From: Levilactobacillus acidifarinae DSM 19394 = JCM 15949
Lineage (GTDB): Bacteria > Bacillota > Bacilli > Lactobacillales > Lactobacillaceae
DNA: 64,000 bases
Assembly (NCBI RefSeq): GCF_001434835.1
Contig: NZ_AZDV01000026.1
Span: forward strand, 586,073 to 650,072
Direction: 5' to 3'
This document shows positions 61,237-64,000 of this stretch, piece after piece (position 1 is the first letter of the stretch; every line of letters begins with the position of its first letter). The notes beneath the pieces were generated by a model. That model was not told the DNA's origin and did not search any database. It saw only the letters and a list, made by a program, of their open reading frames with translations. A program made the translations under genes and the position numbers.

Positions 61237-62616
61237 TTAGACTTCCTCCTGTTTACCGGTTAACTTTTCAACGGCTTTGATAAACTTATCGCCCCGAACT
61301 TCGAAGTTGGGGTACTGATCCCAACTGGCGTTGGCCGGCGACAAGAGAATGATGTCACCGGGAGCACTGAGCTCGTAGGCCACGGGAACCCCGGTTTCGG
61401 GATTCTCGGTCATTTTAATGGTTTTAATTCCCGCCTGCTTAGCCGTCTCGGCCAATAGCTTAGCCGTCTCCCCAAACAAGACAATGGCCTTGACGTGATC
61501 CTTGAACGCCGGAATCATCTTTTCAAAGGTGTAGCCCCGGTCTAGGCCCCCAGCAAGGAGCACAACGGGGGCTTTAAAGCCCTTCAGTGCCATTTCCGTG
61601 GCTTCCATGTCGGTCGCCTTGGAGTCGTTGTAATACTGGCGTCCATCGGCCTCTAACACGAATTGAGTCCGGTGCCGTACACCCCCGAAGGCCCGTAAAA
61701 CGGCCACGATGGAGCCGGTGCTGACCCCCTTGATCTTAGCCACCGCAATGGCTGCCAGGGCGTTTTCAATGTTGTGGTCTCCCGGCACCTTAACTTCATC
61801 AGCGGGCATGATGGCTTCGCCTCTAAAGTACAGGATTCCCTGATCCTCATAGGCCCCGTCTTGGGTCACGTTTTGCCGTGAGAATGGCACGACTTGGGCC
61901 TTGGATTGCGTACTCAGTTCCCGCCATTCTGGGTTGTCAAAGTTGACCACGAAGTAATCACTCGGCGTTTGATTAGCCGTGATTTTCATCTTAGCGGCCA
62001 CGTAATTGGCCCGGGTCTTATGGTAGTCCAGGTGATTGGAGAAGATGTTGGTCAGCACTGCGATGTGGGGATGGAACGTCGTCGTCCCCACCAACATGAA
62101 GCTAGAAACTTCCAAGACCAGTGTGTCCTCGGCCGTCACCTGCTGGGCGACCTGACTGGCCGGAATCCCGATGTTGCCGGCGTAAACCGCGTGACCCGCC
62201 GTCCGATCGTGATCCAGCATCTTTTGGATCATCGTCGTCGTCGTCGTTTTCCCGTTACTCCCGGTCACGGCGACCAGCTCGGCCTCGGCTACTTCGCTCG
62301 CCAGTTCCATTTCGGTGATGATCGGTAATTTCAGGTCTAAAGCGCGCTTAACAATGGGCACGTCGTACGGGATTCCCGGGTTCTTCACCATCAGATCATA
62401 ACCGGCATCCAGTAATTCCGGTTTTTGTTCCCCCGTCACAACGGTAAATCCCGCCTGCTGTAACTCTTGGGCCTCCGTATTCTGAGCTAAGGGTTGCACG
62501 TCGCTAACCGTGACTTGGGCTCCCAACCGCTTCAATAGTTTAGCGGCGTTAAAGCCACTCTTGGCCAACCCTAAAACTAACACCCGTTGGTTGGCATACG
62601 TCGTGATCTGTTTCAT
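61237..62616 (-). CDS. murD: UDP-MurNAc-L-alanine:D-glutamate ligase MurD
   Basis: A 459-residue Mur ligase. The ATP motif VAVTGSNGKTTTTTMI, the LTNIFSNHLDYH segment and the C-terminal domain (NDSKATDMEATEMALKGF, LLSPANASWDQYPNFE) are typical. GGAGAG precedes the start at 62616. A terminator separates it from mraY. Confidence 0.97.
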   Translation of the reverse strand: MKQITTYANQRVLVLGLAKSGFNAAKLLKRLGAQVTVSDVQPLAQNTEAQELQQAGFTVVTGEQKPELLDAGYDLMVKNPGIPYDVPIVKRALDLKLPIITEMELASEVAEAELVAVTGSNGKTTTTTMIQKMLDHDRTAGHAVYAGNIGIPASQVAQQVTAEDTLVLEVSSFMLVGTTTFHPHIAVLTNIFSNHLDYHKTRANYVAAKMKITANQTPSDYFVVNFDNPEWRELSTQSKAQVVPFSRQNVTQDGAYEDQGILYFRGEAIMPADEVKVPGDHNIENALAAIAVAKIKGVSTGSIVAVLRAFGGVRHRTQFVLEADGRQYYNDSKATDMEATEMALKGFKAPVVLLAGGLDRGYTFEKMIPAFKDHVKAIVLFGETAKLLAETAKQAGIKTIKMTENPETGVPVAYELSAPGDIILLSPANASWDQYPNFEVRGDKFIKAVEKLTGKQEEV

Positions 62617-62753
62617 AGTTACTCGCTCTCCGTTCCAATGATTTTTAAAGGTTATTTCTAAAGTAAAGTGGTCCTTGAAATGCCGGACAAGTCAAACGTT
62701 GCCCCTAAGTGCCCCATCGACTGGTGCTCCCTAAAGTGTAACGTACTCCATTC

Positions 62754-62799
62754 AAAAAATGGGCTAACTTGACCCTAACGAGCCCAGTTAGCCCATTAG
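62754..62799 (-). terminator. Intrinsic terminator between mraY and murD
   Basis: Minus strand AATGGGCTAACT and its exact complement enclose a 17-nt loop and are followed by TTTTTT. It lies inside the dcw cluster, 13 nt after mraY, and must be at least partly read through unless a promoter in 62617-62753 drives murD; I find no good one there. Confidence 0.85.
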
Positions 62800-62811
62800 T
62801 CGGAATTTGGT

Positions 62812-63783
62812 TTATTTTGCAAGGATGACCCAGACACCCGTCAAGGCGGTCACCAGACCGACACTCCAGAAGGTCAAGTCAATCTTCCACTCACTCCACC
62901 CCAACATCTCGAAGTGGTGGTGAATCGGACTCATCAAGAAGATGCGTTTCCCCGTTAATTTAAACGAGGCCACTTGCAAAATAACGCTGGCCGTCTCAAT
63001 CACGTACACCAGGCCAATCCACAGCAGGGATAATTCATGATGCAACAGAATCGAAACGGCGGCAAGGGCGCCCCCTAAAGCTAACGATCCGGTATCGCCC
63101 ATGAAAATCTTGGCCGGTTTGTGATTAAAGATCAAAAACCCTAACAGACTGCCGACTACGGCAAAACAAAAAATACTAATATTCACTTGTTGCTGTTGCC
63201 AGGCCACGATCCCGTAAGCCGCAAAGGAAATGCTGGCCAAGCCACTGACCAGGCCATCCAACCCGTCGGACAAGTTCACCGCGTTGGAGAAACCGACCAA
63301 CCAGATAATGGCAAAAAGGGCGTACCACCACCCCATGTGCCATTCACCTAACCCGGGGATGGCTAAAGACATCGGTAACTGTTCGTGGACGTAGACCCAA
63401 AAAAGCAGTAAGGCCCCCACAATTTGGCCTAACAATTTCTGCCAGGCCTTCAGTCCCTCATTTTGACGGTGAAAAAGCTTGATACTATCGTCCCACGCCC
63501 CCAAGAAACCGTAAAGTACCAGGATGAACAATAGAATCCAAGTGGTGGATAACACGTGATGCGGCGCCATCGCCCAACTGGCTACAAGGGTCATCACAAT
63601 GATGGCGATAATGAAGAGTAGGCCCCCCATCGTTGGGGTCCCCGATTTTTTCTCGTGCCAGGTCGGTCCCTCTTCACGAATCATTTGACCTTCGTGCCGC
63701 GCACGGAAATACCGAATCAACGCCGGCATAAATGCCACTGTAATTATAAAGCCACCCAAAAGGGGCACAAGTGCAGTTATCAT
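62812..63783 (-). CDS. mraY: Phospho-MurNAc-pentapeptide transferase MraY
   Basis: A 323-residue integral membrane enzyme with about ten helices that makes lipid I. The catalytic Asp-Asp loop [10 protein letters not shown], the [17 protein letters not shown] segment, the metal-binding [12 protein letters not shown] and the substrate loop [15 protein letters not shown] are all present. Downstream of the PBP gene and upstream of murD. Confidence 0.97.
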   Translation of the reverse strand: MITALVPLLGGFIITVAFMPALIRYFRARHEGQMIREEGPTWHEKKSGTPTMGGLLFIIAIIVMTLVASWAMAPHHVLSTTWILLFILVLYGFLGAWDDSIKLFHRQNEGLKAWQKLLGQIVGALLLFWVYVHEQLPMSLAIPGLGEWHMGWWYALFAIIWLVGFSNAVNLSDGLDGLVSGLASISFAAYGIVAWQQQQVNISIFCFAVVGSLLGFLIFNHKPAKIFMGDTGSLALGGALAAVSILLHHELSLLWIGLVYVIETASVILQVASFKLTGKRIFLMSPIHHHFEMLGWSEWKIDLTFWSVGLVTALTGVWVILAK

Positions 63784-63805
63784 GTTTTCTACTCAATCCT
63801 TATTC

Positions 63806-64000
63806 TCATTTATTTTGTTTCAATGTGATAGTCAATTCCGATCCCGACGAAACGGTCGCACCAGCCTTTAAACTCTGCTTGGTGACGTACCCTTCCCCAT
63901 CAACGGTCAGTTTGATTCCCACTAACTGTGCTAATTTTACCACATCACCCTTCGACCAACCCGTCAAACTTGGTAAGCTGACGGTGCCACCAGTGGTGAG
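63806..64000 (-). CDS. ftsI: Division-type penicillin-binding protein, C-terminal PASTA domain (partial)
   Basis: Only the last 64 codons are in the window, ending with a TGA at 63806. They read VSLPSLTGWSKGDVVKLAQ...LTVDGEGYVTKQSLKAGA... and end TITLKQNK, a PASTA domain. In Bacillota the gene upstream of mraY in the dcw cluster is the class B PBP (PBP2B/2X, FtsI) that partners FtsW. The transpeptidase domain lies outside the window, so the identity rests on this domain and the position. Confidence 0.8.
   Translation of the reverse strand, partial: LTTGGTVSLPSLTGWSKGDVVKLAQLVGIKLTVDGEGYVTKQSLKAGATVSSGSELTITLKQNK

Overview
The window is about 64 kb of chromosome from a low-GC Gram-positive coccus/rod of the family Lactobacillaceae. 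The evidence is the gene content and order (rpoY-rnjA, ylbG-rsmD-coaD-sepM, comEA-EB-EC-holA, sepF-yggT-ylmH-divIVA-ileS, csp-nudF-mtnN-iscS-DUF1831), strong AGGAGG-type ribosome binding sites, TTGNNN-17-TATAAT promoters, and protein sequences that read like Lactiplantibacillus or Levilactobacillus homologues. Base composition looks near 50% GC, higher than L. plantarum or L. brevis, so I do not name a genus. Almost every gene lies on the minus strand. The exceptions are rpsT, def, and the rpoY-rnjA and lipid-kinase genes.

Layout. 1-5.3 kb: ribosomal proteins S15 (partial) and S20, then the late competence operon comEA-comEB-comEC, translationally coupled to holA. 5.4-9 kb: ftsW-ylbG-rsmD-coaD-sepM operon. 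9.4-13.4 kb: typA, then an operon of a lactate-dehydrogenase-like protein that lacks its catalytic residues, a UPF0223 protein and an inositol-monophosphatase-family enzyme. 13.5-18.5 kb: pyruvate dehydrogenase operon pdhA-B-C-D. 18.7-23.4 kb: def, an unknown membrane protein, rpoY-rnjA, lipid kinase, a small unknown protein. 23.5-27.8 kb: cell-wall group (LysM-NlpC/P60 secreted hydrolase, DUF1002 secreted protein, cytoplasmic YkfC-like NlpC/P60). 27.9-34.7 kb: carbohydrate block: transketolase, ribokinase, a LacI-family regulator, an aldo/keto reductase and MurQ, with several candidate operators and cre sites. 34.7-38.6 kb: peptide-binding lipoprotein, membrane acyltransferase, and a PRPP-synthase paralogue with an altered active site. 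38.7-43.9 kb: recD2, TPR protein, histidine phosphatase, mnmA. 44.0-47.4 kb: accessory stretch with a metallophosphoesterase, a multi-hairpin intergenic element and an AT-rich DUF262/DUF1524 (GmrSD-like) restriction gene. 47.5-50.8 kb: csp-nudF-hypothetical-mtnN-iscS-DUF1831 operon. 51-64 kb: ileS behind a T-box riboswitch, and the division and cell-wall (dcw) cluster from divIVA back to the 3' end of a PASTA-domain PBP.

How it fits together. Most of the window is housekeeping: translation (S15, S20, IleS, Def, MnmA/IscS thiolation), division and peptidoglycan synthesis (FtsI-MraY-MurD-MurG-FtsQ-FtsA-FtsZ-SepF-DivIVA, FtsW), RNA decay (RNase J), DNA uptake (ComE) and central carbon metabolism (PDH, transketolase, ribokinase). 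The most unusual items are the structured element next to the DUF262/DUF1524 gene, two enzyme paralogues whose catalytic residues are replaced, a 36-codon ORF with a consensus Shine-Dalgarno that overlaps the aldo/keto reductase start, palindromes around the transketolase and reductase promoters, a hairpin between the ileS T-box terminator and the gene, and an intrinsic terminator inside the dcw cluster. I found no CRISPR array, tRNA, rRNA, IS element or prophage.
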